A stretch of DNA of 35,470 nucleotides, taken from the NCBI RefSeq assembly GCF_022843985.1, contig NZ_JALHMP010000012.1:1-35470 (forward strand), written 5' to 3'. The notes below the pieces were generated by a model, which searched no databases, was not told the DNA's origin, and saw only the letters and a program-made list of their open reading frames with translations. Below, piece by piece: positions 26,579-35,470 of this stretch. Position 1 is the first letter of the stretch. Each line of letters opens with the position of its first letter. A program made the translations under genes and the position numbers. This DNA comes from Phreatobacter sp. (GTDB lineage: Bacteria > Pseudomonadota > Alphaproteobacteria > Rhizobiales > Phreatobacteraceae).

Positions 26579-27300
26579 CAGTGCCGCCCTCCCTCGAGAT
26601 AGGCCGCGCGCACCTCCTCGCGGGCGAGGAGTTCCTTGCCGGTCCCCTGCATGGTGACGCTGCCATTGACCATGACATAGCCGCGATGGGCGAGCTTCAG
26701 TGCGTGATAGGCGTTCTGCTCGACGAGAAACACGGTCAGGCCTTCGGCCTGATTCAGTTCGCGGATGGCGTTGAAGATCCCGGCGACGATCAGCGGGGCG
26801 AGACCGAGCGAGGGTTCGTCGAGCAGCAGCAGCTTCGGCCGGCTCATCAGGGCGCGGGCGATGGCGAGCATCTGCTGCTCGCCGCCCGACAGCGTGCCGC
26901 CACGCTGGTCGCGCCGCTCCTTCAGACGCGGGAAAAGGCTGAAGACCTTGTCGAGATCGCCGGCGAAATGGGCGGGATCGGTGAGGGTCGCGCCCATCTG
27001 GAGGTTCTCGAAGACGGACATGCGCGGGAAGATGCGCCGTCCCTCAGGCGACTGGGCGATGCCCATGCGCATGATCTCATGGGTCGGCCGCCGGGTGATG
27101 TCCTGCCCGTCATAGACGATGGAGCCGCGGCGGGCCTGCGGACTGCCGCAGATCGTCATCATCAGCGTCGACTTGCCGGCGCCATTGGCCCCGATCAGGG
27201 CTACGATCTCGCCCCGGGCGACGTCGATGTCGATGCCCTTCAGCGCCTGGATGGCGCCGTAGAAGGTCTCGACGCCGCGGGCGGTCAGGAGCGCCGTCAC
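26578..27300 (-). CDS. livF: Branched-chain amino acid ABC transporter, ATP-binding protein LivF
   Basis: This is a 240-residue ABC ATPase. Walker A is GANGAGKST (37-45), the signature LSGGEQQ (137-143), and Walker B LLLLDEPSLGL (157-167). YGAIQALKGIDIDVARGE is the LivF start pattern. With LivG it powers the LivHM channel on the cytoplasmic face. The start is GTG at 27300, overlapping the livG stop by four bases (GTGA). The frame runs further upstream to 27696 inside livG, but homology begins at the GTG. Confidence 0.95.
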   Translation of the reverse strand: MTALLTARGVETFYGAIQALKGIDIDVARGEIVALIGANGAGKSTLMMTICGSPQARRGSIVYDGQDITRRPTHEIMRMGIAQSPEGRRIFPRMSVFENLQMGATLTDPAHFAGDLDKVFSLFPRLKERRDQRGGTLSGGEQQMLAIARALMSRPKLLLLDEPSLGLAPLIVAGIFNAIRELNQAEGLTVFLVEQNAYHALKLAHRGYVMVNGSVTMQGTGKELLAREEVRAAYLEGGRH

Positions 27301-28130
27301 AGCCCCACCTCCGCCTCGACCTTCTCGACCTCGGAATCGTCGACGCCGAGATAGGCGGCGATGACCTTGGGGTCCTCGCGCACCTCGGGCGGCGTGCCGT
27401 CGGAGATCTTGATGCCGTAGTCGAGGACGACGACGTGGTCGGAGATTTCCATGACAACGCTCATGTCGTGCTCGATCAGGAGCAGCGAGGTCCCGTGTTC
27501 CTTGCGGATGAAGCGCAGCAGATCGTTGAGCACGAGGCTCTCGCGCGGATTGAGGCCCGCGGCCGGCTCGTCGAGGCAGAGGAGTTCGGGCTCGGTGCAC
27601 ATGGCGCGGGCGATCTCCAGGGCCCGCTGGGGGCCGTAGGGGAGGTCCCCGGCGGGATCGTCGGCGCGGTCGGTGAGGCCGCACTTGTCGAGCCAATAGG
27701 CCGCCTTCTCGATGGCGCGGCGTTCGGCGCGGCCATAGGCGGGCAGGCCGAGAATGCCGCCGATCGACCAGCCGGAGGCGCTCATCAGCGGGTTGTGCTG
27801 GGCCACCAGCAGGTTTTCCAGCACGGTCATGCCGGAGAACAGGCGGATATTCTGGAAGGTGCGCGCGACCTTTGCTTCCTGGGCGATGCGGAAATCGGCA
27901 AGGCGCTCCAGCAGGTGAGTCCGCCCATCGGCATGGCGCATGGTGATGCGCCCCTGGGTCGGCTTGTAGAAGCCGGTGATGCAGTTGAAGACGGTGGTCT
28001 TGCCGGCGCCGTTCGGGCCGATCACGGCGGTGATGTCGCCGCGGCGTGCCTCGAAGGACAGGTCGTTGACGGCCAGCAGCCCGCCGAACCGCATGGTCAG
28101 ATGTTCGACGGTCAGGATCGCCTCGCTCAT
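27297..28130 (-). CDS. livG: Branched-chain amino acid ABC transporter, ATP-binding protein LivG
   Basis: This is a 277-residue ABC ATPase. Walker A is GPNGAGKTT (38-46). The signature is LPYGPQR (163-169), the LivG-type variant of LSGGQ. Walker B is LLCLDEPAAGLNP. The insert TFQNIRLFSGMTVLENLLVAQH is typical of LivG. The C-terminal extension DDSEVEKVEAEVGL is acidic and slightly longer than usual. The ATG overlaps the livM stop by four bases. Confidence 0.95.
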   Translation of the reverse strand: MSEAILTVEHLTMRFGGLLAVNDLSFEARRGDITAVIGPNGAGKTTVFNCITGFYKPTQGRITMRHADGRTHLLERLADFRIAQEAKVARTFQNIRLFSGMTVLENLLVAQHNPLMSASGWSIGGILGLPAYGRAERRAIEKAAYWLDKCGLTDRADDPAGDLPYGPQRALEIARAMCTEPELLCLDEPAAGLNPRESLVLNDLLRFIRKEHGTSLLLIEHDMSVVMEISDHVVVLDYGIKISDGTPPEVREDPKVIAAYLGVDDSEVEKVEAEVGL

Positions 28131-29554
28131 CCGTGGCCCTCCTTCACGTGGTCGGCGGAGACGGCGCGGCGGCTCCTCAGGAAGGCGGTCGGCATGCGGG
28201 TGGAGACGAAACCGCGCGGCTTCCACACCATGATCGCCACCATGGCGAGGCCGAAAATGAGCATGCGATACTGGGCCGGGTCGAAATCCCTGCCGAAAAT
28301 GGCCTTCAGCCAGTCGAGTTCGCGCAGCAGTTCGGTGCCGCCGATCATGGCGACGGCGGCGATGGCAGTGCCGATGAGCGACCCCATGCCGCCGAGCACG
28401 ACGATGGCGAGAATCACCGCCGATTCCATGAAGGTGAAGCTCTCCGGCGAGATGAAGCCCTGGCGCGCGGCGAAGAACGACCCGGCGAAGCCGCCGAACA
28501 TGGCGCCGATGGCGAAGGCGGTGAGCTTGGTGTTGACGGTGTTGATGCCGAGCGAGCGGCAGGCGATCTCGTCCTCGCGCAGGGCCTCCCAGGCACGACC
28601 GACGGGCAGCTTGCGCAGCCGGTTCGACACCCAGGCGGTGATGAGGGCAAGGCAGACGATGACGTAGTAGAGGAAGATGGTGCGATAGACGGGTGAGAAT
28701 TCCAGCCCGAAGGTGGCGGCAAAGCCCGTGTCCGAGGCGTTGAACGGCACGCCGAAGAAGGACGGTCGCGGGATGGTCGAGATGCCTTCATAGCCGTTGG
28801 AGAAGGCTGTCCAGTTGATCAGGACGAGACGGATGATCTCGCCAAAGGCGAGCGTCACGATGGCGAGATAGTCACCGCGCAATCGCAAGACCGGGAAGCC
28901 GAGCAGCACTCCCCAGAAGGCGGCGAGGATGCCGGCGACGGGCAGGCAGATCCAGAAGGCCCAGACCCCGAGGCCGGGGAAGGTCGCCGGGATCACCTTG
29001 GTGGCGATGAGGGCATAGGCATAGGCGCCGACGGCGTAGAAGGCGACATAGCCGAGGTCGAGGAGGCCGGCGAGGCCGACGACGATGTTCAGCCCCCAGG
29101 CCAGCATCACATAGATGAGGATCTGGATGCCGAAATTGTCGATCCACTTGAGTGCTCCGGAGCCGCCTGTCAGCGATAGGATCATCATCGGATAGACGAA
29201 GAGGGCGACGAGGGCCGCCGGCGGCAGGCCGGTGCGGACGATGTCGCGCAATCCCTGCGGCATCAGGCCGGACAGGCGGGCACCGAGGGCAGGACCGGCT
29301 TCGGGACGTTCCCGCGTGAACCAGAGAGACAAGAGAAACCGCCCGGCGAAGACCAGCAGGACGACGATCGCGATGAGGCCGTAGCGCGTCTCGACGATGA
29401 GACGGTTCTGCATGTCCTGTGTCGTCCTGAAGGCGAGCAGGGGACCGAAGACGCCGAGCGCGATGATCGCGGCGAAGAGGGCTTCGCGGGCAGCGCGGGC
29501 GACCGGGGTGGGAGGCGCGGGCCTGGCGAAATTCGGGTCCGTTGCGCTCGTCAC
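28127..29554 (-). CDS. livM: Branched-chain amino acid ABC transporter, permease LivM
   Basis: This permease has about 475 residues, longer than typical LivM (about 320) because of an N-terminal extension with extra hydrophobic segments (DUF3382-like) before the conserved core GLAGLLDLGYVAFYAVGAYA. LREDEIACRSLGIN is the cytoplasmic loop that contacts the ATPases. The start is not ATG: GTG 29554 has AAGGT nine bases upstream, while TTG 29563 overlaps the livH stop with the same AAGGT touching it. GTG was preferred on spacing. Confidence 0.92.
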   Translation of the reverse strand: MTSATDPNFARPAPPTPVARAAREALFAAIIALGVFGPLLAFRTTQDMQNRLIVETRYGLIAIVVLLVFAGRFLLSLWFTRERPEAGPALGARLSGLMPQGLRDIVRTGLPPAALVALFVYPMMILSLTGGSGALKWIDNFGIQILIYVMLAWGLNIVVGLAGLLDLGYVAFYAVGAYAYALIATKVIPATFPGLGVWAFWICLPVAGILAAFWGVLLGFPVLRLRGDYLAIVTLAFGEIIRLVLINWTAFSNGYEGISTIPRPSFFGVPFNASDTGFAATFGLEFSPVYRTIFLYYVIVCLALITAWVSNRLRKLPVGRAWEALREDEIACRSLGINTVNTKLTAFAIGAMFGGFAGSFFAARQGFISPESFTFMESAVILAIVVLGGMGSLIGTAIAAVAMIGGTELLRELDWLKAIFGRDFDPAQYRMLIFGLAMVAIMVWKPRGFVSTRMPTAFLRSRRAVSADHVKEGHG

Positions 29555-29559
29555 GATGG

Positions 29560-30477
29560 TCAAACCTTCTCGACGTCAGGCCGGCCGAGGATGCCCTGGG
29601 GCATGAAGATCAGCACGATGGCGAGAATGGAGAAGGCCGCGACGTCCTTGTACTCGACCGAGAAATAGGCCGACCAGAAGACCTCGATGAGGCCGATCAG
29701 CAGGCCGCCCAGCACCGCGCCCGGCAGTGAGCCGATACCGCCCAGCACCGCCGCGGTGAAGGCCTTCACGCCCGGCGTGAAGCCGTCGTGGAAGTTCACC
29801 ACCCCATAATAGACCAGGTAGAGCGTGCCGGCGACGGCGGCGAGGGCCGCGCCCATGACGAAGGTGATGGAGATGGTGCGGTCGACGTCGACGCCCAGCA
29901 GCGCAGCCATCTTGCGGTCCTGTTCGCAGGCGCGCTGGGCCCGGCCGAGCGGGGTCTTGGCGACCACCCACCAGAAGATGGCGAGGAGAATCGCAGTGAC
30001 GACGACGATGAGGATCTGCTTGTAGGACAGCGTGACCTGGTAGCCGCCCGCCGCCGAAAGCACGAAGACATGGTTGAGGATCGGGTCAATGGCCTTGTTG
30101 CGCGGACCCTGGGACACCTGCACGAAGTTCGACAGCACGATCGACATGCCGATGGCGGAGATCAGCGGAGCGAGGCGGAAGGAGCCGCGCAAGGGGCGAT
30201 AGGCAACGCGTTCGATGGTCCAGCTGACCAGCGAGGTAAAGATCATCGCGACGATCAGCACGATCAACAGGGCGATGAGGATCGACCCGACGCCGATCCA
30301 GGTGGTGAGGATCATCAGCGCGATCAGGGCGATGAAAGTGGAGACCATGAAGACATCGCCATGGGAGAAATTGACCATGCCGATGATGCCGAAGACCATC
30401 GTGTAGCCGATGGCGATGAGACCGTAGATCGACCCGAGTGTGACGCCATTGATCAGCTGCTGGAAGAAAACTTCCAT
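29560..30477 (-). CDS. livH: Branched-chain amino acid ABC transporter, permease LivH
   Basis: This 305-residue permease begins MEVFFQQLINGVTLGSIYGL, the LivH hallmark, and continues GIIGMVNFSHGDVFM. The ATPase-contact loop is RACEQDRKMAALLGVDVD. About eight membrane helices are visible. It is the first gene of the operon livH-livM-livG-livF-DUF6867-livK. AAGGTG five bases upstream supports the ATG at 30477; the open frame upstream to 30573 lacks homology. The operon promoter should lie in the 260-base gap 30478-30737 shared with the divergent flavin reductase; I could not pick a convincing one. Confidence 0.95.
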   Translation of the reverse strand: MEVFFQQLINGVTLGSIYGLIAIGYTMVFGIIGMVNFSHGDVFMVSTFIALIALMILTTWIGVGSILIALLIVLIVAMIFTSLVSWTIERVAYRPLRGSFRLAPLISAIGMSIVLSNFVQVSQGPRNKAIDPILNHVFVLSAAGGYQVTLSYKQILIVVVTAILLAIFWWVVAKTPLGRAQRACEQDRKMAALLGVDVDRTISITFVMGAALAAVAGTLYLVYYGVVNFHDGFTPGVKAFTAAVLGGIGSLPGAVLGGLLIGLIEVFWSAYFSVEYKDVAAFSILAIVLIFMPQGILGRPDVEKV

Positions 30478-30737
30478 GCCGTCACCTTCCCCTGTTCCCC
30501 TCCGACGCAGGATCGCGCCGCGATGGTATCGGGCGACGGCCGCCTCTGGCGGGCGGTCCGCCGACGGACCCATGCGACTATCGGTAGCAAGCGCCTGGAC
30601 AAGTCACAATGGCGCCATGGCGTTTATTCACACGGCGTGGATACAGCCGTCTCAACCTTAATCACCGAGAATTCAGCCGCGCGGATTGGCTCCGCCGCGC
30701 CCGCGGGCCTATATCAGGAATCAACAGAGGATTGTGC

Positions 30738-31265
30738 ATGGATGGCGCCGCCAGCCACTCGATGATTCCGGGAGTGCCCGCTGCTTCCCCGCAGGCCTAT
30801 CGGGATGGCATGGCGCATGTCGCAGGGCACGTCCACGTGGTCACCACCGCGGGGCCTGCGGGATCCAGCGGCTTTACCGCCATCGCCGTCGCCTCGGTTT
30901 CGGACGAGCCGCCGACGCTGCTGGTCTGCCTCAACCGCAAGTCCGCCAATGGCGCGCTGATCGCCAGCAACGGCGTCTTCGCCGTCAATGCCTTGCCGGC
31001 CGGCGCCGAGGCCCTCGCCGAGACCTTCGCCGGTCGTCGCGGCCATGTCGGCGCCGAGCGGTTCCGCGAGGGGGTCTGGGCGCCGCTCGCGACCGGCGCC
31101 CCGACGCTTGCCACGGCCCTCGTCACTTTCGACTGCCGGCTGTTGGAGATGCGCGCCGTGGCGACGCATCACATCCTCATCGGCCAGGTCGAGGCTGTCC
31201 GGATCGGGCCGGCGGGGCCGGCCCTGGCCTATTTCGACCGGGCCTACCGGCCGATCCCGCGCTAG
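30738..31265 (+). CDS. Flavin reductase family protein (split-barrel FMN-binding)
   Basis: This 175-residue protein has the flavin reductase-like fold of HpaC/RutF-type enzymes: YRDGMAHVAGHVHVVTT, GSSGFTAIAVASVSDEPPTLLVC, NRKSANGALI and FAVNALPAGAEALAETFAG. Such enzymes use NAD(P)H to reduce FMN or FAD for a partner monooxygenase. No monooxygenase gene is next to it in this window. AGAGG seven bases upstream supports this ATG; the frame opens earlier at 30609 without homology. Confidence 0.9.
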   Translation: MDGAASHSMIPGVPAASPQAYRDGMAHVAGHVHVVTTAGPAGSSGFTAIAVASVSDEPPTLLVCLNRKSANGALIASNGVFAVNALPAGAEALAETFAGRRGHVGAERFREGVWAPLATGAPTLATALVTFDCRLLEMRAVATHHILIGQVEAVRIGPAGPALAYFDRAYRPIPR

Positions 31266-31291
31266 CGATCTCCGGACAGCCAGCCGACGCG

Positions 31292-31678
31292 TCAGGTCTT
31301 GATGCCGAGCTCCGCGAAGACCTCCTTCGCCTCTTTCATCGCCGTGTTGGCGGCGGGCACGCCGGCATAGACGGCGATCTGCAGGATGACCTCCTTGATG
31401 TCGTCGGTGGTCACACCGTTGGAGAATGAGGCGCGGCAATGCAGCCGGAACTCTTCCCAGCGGCCGAGCGAGGCGCAGATGGCGAGGACGAGGAAGCTGC
31501 GGGTCTTGCGCTCGAGGCCCGGCCGCGTCCAGATCTCACCCCAGGCATAGCGGGTGATGAAGTCCTGGAACTCGCCGGAAAAGCCGTCGCGGCCGGCGAG
31601 CGAGCGGTCGACATGGGCGTCGCCCAGTACGGCGCGGCGCACCGCGAGGCCTTTTTCGAAGCGGTCTTTTTCGTCCAT
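31292..31678 (-). CDS. pcaC: 4-carboxymuconolactone decarboxylase
   Basis: This 128-residue protein of the CMD/AhpD-like fold matches PcaC: RRAVLGDAHVDRSLA, EFQDFITRYAWGEIWTRPGL, KTRSFLVLAICASLGRWEEF and NGVTTDDIKEVILQIAVYAGVPAAN. It removes CO2 from gamma-carboxymuconolactone in protocatechuate breakdown. It lies 69 bases after pcaD on the same strand, so they form a pcaDC operon. pcaB, pcaG and pcaH are not in the window. Confidence 0.94.
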   Translation of the reverse strand: MDEKDRFEKGLAVRRAVLGDAHVDRSLAGRDGFSGEFQDFITRYAWGEIWTRPGLERKTRSFLVLAICASLGRWEEFRLHCRASFSNGVTTDDIKEVILQIAVYAGVPAANTAMKEAKEVFAELGIKT

Positions 31679-31747
31679 GGCGATGATCCTTCAGGGGCTG
31701 GTCTGGCGCCTGGGCATGACGGTGAGGGCGGCGCGTCGGGCAGCCCT

Positions 31748-32527
31748 TTACGGCCGCAGGAAGCCCATCACCGTGTCGGTGAAGGCCCCGGCCTGCTCGA
31801 TATTGGACAGGTGCGCGGCATCGAGTTCGACAGAGCGGGCGCCGGGGATGGCCTCGGCGATCTCGCGACCGCGGGCGGCCGGCGTCGAGCCGTCATGGGT
31901 CCCGGAGATGACGAGGGTGGGAAGCCGGATGGTGCGGATCGCCTCGCGCTGGTCCATGTCGCGGATGGCGGCGGAGCAGGCGGCATAGCCCTCCGGCGGT
32001 GTCGTCTCCAGCATCGCGACGATGCGGGCGACGGCCTTGGGGTCCGCGGTCTGGAAGCGCTTGGTGAACCAGCGATCGACGATGGTCGGGATGAGCGGGG
32101 TGAGACCGTCGCGCTTCACCGTGGCGATGCGCTGGTTCCACATGTCGGCGGTCGGCATGCCGGCGGCAGTGTTGCAGAGCACCAGGCGGTTGAAGCGCCG
32201 CGCAAAATGGGTGCCGGCCCACATCCCGCTCATGCCGCCCATGGAAAGGCCGCACCAGTCGGCCCTGGCGATCCCGAGATGGTCGAGCAGTTCGACGGCG
32301 TCGAGGGTCAGGCGGGCAAAGCTTGTCGGGCCGACGCGCAGTTCGCTCTCGCCATGGCCGCGCTTGTCGTAGCGGACGACGCGGAAGGCCCCGGCAAAGC
32401 TCGCGAGCTGGGGCTGCCACATCTCCAGCCGGGTGCCAAGCGAGTTGGACAGGAGCAGCGCCGGCTTGTCGCCGCCGGTATCCTCGTAGCGCAGCGACAG
32501 GCCGTCGGAGGTGGTGAAGCGGGGCAT
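31748..32527 (-). CDS. pcaD: 3-oxoadipate enol-lactonase
   Basis: This 259-residue alpha/beta hydrolase opens 3-oxoadipate enol-lactone to 3-oxoadipate. The triad is Ser95 (GLSMGG), Asp212 (GTHDGSTP) and His239 (DAAHLSNIEQ). LSNSLGTRLEMWQPQ near residue 26-40 is the PcaD oxyanion-loop pattern. The frame opens upstream to 32626, but homology starts at 32527, with AGGAGAGG before it. It is divergent from the coxS-like gene across 250 bases. Confidence 0.94.
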   Translation of the reverse strand: MPRFTTSDGLSLRYEDTGGDKPALLLSNSLGTRLEMWQPQLASFAGAFRVVRYDKRGHGESELRVGPTSFARLTLDAVELLDHLGIARADWCGLSMGGMSGMWAGTHFARRFNRLVLCNTAAGMPTADMWNQRIATVKRDGLTPLIPTIVDRWFTKRFQTADPKAVARIVAMLETTPPEGYAACSAAIRDMDQREAIRTIRLPTLVISGTHDGSTPAARGREIAEAIPGARSVELDAAHLSNIEQAGAFTDTVMGFLRP

Positions 32528-32651
32528 GGATCCTCTCCTGCCGCAGGGGCGGCGCGTGAGACTAGGGGAGAGTCGTGACAATGCAACGGGGGACGGGGAT
32601 GCGCCCGCCGGGGGGCGGGCCTGCACTCTGGTAAGGTTCCAGCTTGACGCT

Positions 32652-32664
32652 CCGTTCAGAACGG
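32652..32664. promoter_or_regulatory. Small palindrome in the pcaD/coxS divergent region
   Basis: CCGTTC-A-GAACGG is a perfect 6+6 palindrome in the 250-base gap between divergent pcaD and the coxS-like gene, 113 bases before the latter. It may be a regulator site, but no regulator gene is adjacent in the window. TTGACG (32644) and TACAAT (32673) flank it but are 23 bases apart, too far for a standard promoter. Confidence 0.3.
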
Positions 32665-32777
32665 GTCCAAACTACAATTCCCGCCGAAAACAGGCCGTTT
32701 GCGGTGTGGGAGCCGGCGGCGAAGACAAAAACAATCCCGAAGGCGCCTGTTTTGATCGAATGTGAGGAGGAACGCCC

Positions 32778-33272
32778 ATGCCGACGGTGACCCTGACGGT
32801 CAACGGACGATCGGTGACGGCCGATGTCGATGCGCGCACCCTGCTGGTGCAGATGCTGCGCGAGAACCTGCACCTGACCGGCACCCATATCGGCTGCGAC
32901 ACGTCGCAGTGCGGCGCCTGCGTCGTCCATGTGGACGGCAAGGCGGTGAAGTCCTGCACGACCTTCGCGGTCCAGTGCCAGGGCGCCGAGGTCGTGACGA
33001 TCGAGGGTCTCGCCCAGGACGGCAAGCTGCATCCGATGCAGGAGGCCTTCCGCGAGCATCACGGCCTGCAATGCGGTTTCTGCACGCCCGGCATGATCAT
33101 GGCTGCCGTCGACATCGTAAACCGCAAGGGTGCGGTGGACGAGGCGACGATCCGCGAGGAGCTGGAAGGCAATATCTGCCGCTGCACCGGCTACCACAAT
33201 ATCGTGAAAGCCGTCGAAGCCGGCGCCCAGGCGATGACCGGCAAGGTCCCCGCGCGCCAGGCTGCGGAATAA
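32778..33272 (+). CDS. (2Fe-2S) subunit of CoxS-type molybdenum hydroxylase
   Basis: This 164-residue protein carries the two [2Fe-2S] clusters of the xanthine oxidase family. Cys40, Cys45, Cys48 and Cys60 bind the plant-ferredoxin-type cluster ([10 protein letters not shown]), and Cys99, Cys102, Cys134 and Cys136 (CGFCTPG, CRCTGY) the second. It passes electrons from the molybdenum site in the large subunit to FAD in a medium subunit. GAGGAGG before the ATG is a strong ribosome site. The large subunit follows 64 bases later; a medium (FAD) subunit is not seen and may lie beyond the window. Confidence 0.94.
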   Translation: MPTVTLTVNGRSVTADVDARTLLVQMLRENLHLTGTHIGCDTSQCGACVVHVDGKAVKSCTTFAVQCQGAEVVTIEGLAQDGKLHPMQEAFREHHGLQCGFCTPGMIMAAVDIVNRKGAVDEATIREELEGNICRCTGYHNIVKAVEAGAQAMTGKVPARQAAE

Positions 33273-33336
33273 GCGGCGCCAAAAGCCGCATTCGCAGCCT
33301 CCATTCCGCCATCCGACGTCCTAAGGGAGGATCGTC

Positions 33337-35470
<2,134 letters not shown>

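Noticed and set aside
27435-28667. Forward frame of 410 codons opposite livG and livM
   Set aside because: The liv genes are certain on the reverse strand; this frame has no family resemblance.
30609-30618. ATGGCGCCAT palindrome in the livH/flavin reductase gap
   Set aside because: Ten bases built around the common GGCGCC; too short to support an operator call.
32644-32678. TTGACG and TACAAT as promoter of the coxS-like gene
   Set aside because: The spacing is 23 bases, well beyond the usual 16-18, so it is not called as a promoter.

Overview
The window is a high-GC, gene-dense stretch of chromosome. The gene families point to an alphaproteobacterium of the order Hyphomicrobiales (Rhizobiales): PurS/PurQ/PurL-type FGAM synthase, a BolA plus CGFS-glutaredoxin pair, a DUF6867-like gene inside a liv operon, TadG-like von Willebrand proteins, and a CoxS/CoxL-type molybdenum hydroxylase. 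Genus is not decidable by eye; Phreatobacter- or Bosea-like organisms are guesses. No rRNA, tRNA, insertion sequence, prophage or CRISPR array was recognised.

Layout. 1-5.9 kb: a partial unknown ORF, then purS-purQ. An intergenic palindromic repeat and a reverse-strand TadG-like gene separate these from purL, which is followed by bolA and a monothiol glutaredoxin. 6.0-8.7 kb: a secreted M15-type peptidase with a long Pro/Ala-rich region, a GST-like protein, and a RelE-type toxin/HTH antitoxin pair. 8.7-11.8 kb: rpsD and murI (reverse) with two related palindromes between them, then an HpcH/HpaI aldolase and a small membrane protein. 11.8-15.1 kb (reverse): an RBBP9-like hydrolase, a VapC/Phd-type toxin-antitoxin pair, purB and a membrane protein. 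15.2-20.3 kb: an N-acetylmuramoyl-L-alanine amidase, a heme-c/GGDEF/EAL sensor, rpe, and a DadA-like FAD oxidoreductase. 20.3-22.2 kb (reverse): two small proteins with the same C-terminal tail, and a P1-family peptidase. 22.3-24.9 kb: ccdA and a second TadG-like protein. 24.9-30.5 kb (reverse): a complete branched-chain amino-acid-type ABC transporter, livH-livM-livG-livF-DUF6867-livK. 30.7-35.5 kb: a flavin reductase, pcaD-pcaC (reverse), and a coxS-coxL-type operon cut by the window end.

Functional links. purS, purQ, purL and purB all serve de novo purine synthesis. BolA and the CGFS glutaredoxin are probable partners in iron-sulfur cluster handling. The liv genes build one transporter. 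pcaC/pcaD are the last steps of protocatechuate ring-cleavage before 3-oxoadipate, next to a putative aromatic/heterocycle or CO-dehydrogenase-like hydroxylase whose active-site loop is the form II type (AYRGAGR), so CO oxidation should not be assumed.

The least explained items are the paired small proteins ending in ARLFDITV, the two toxin-antitoxin promoters with operators abutting the start codon, the heme-c cyclic-di-GMP sensor, and the twin palindromes upstream of rpsD. No clearly new multi-gene system is evident.
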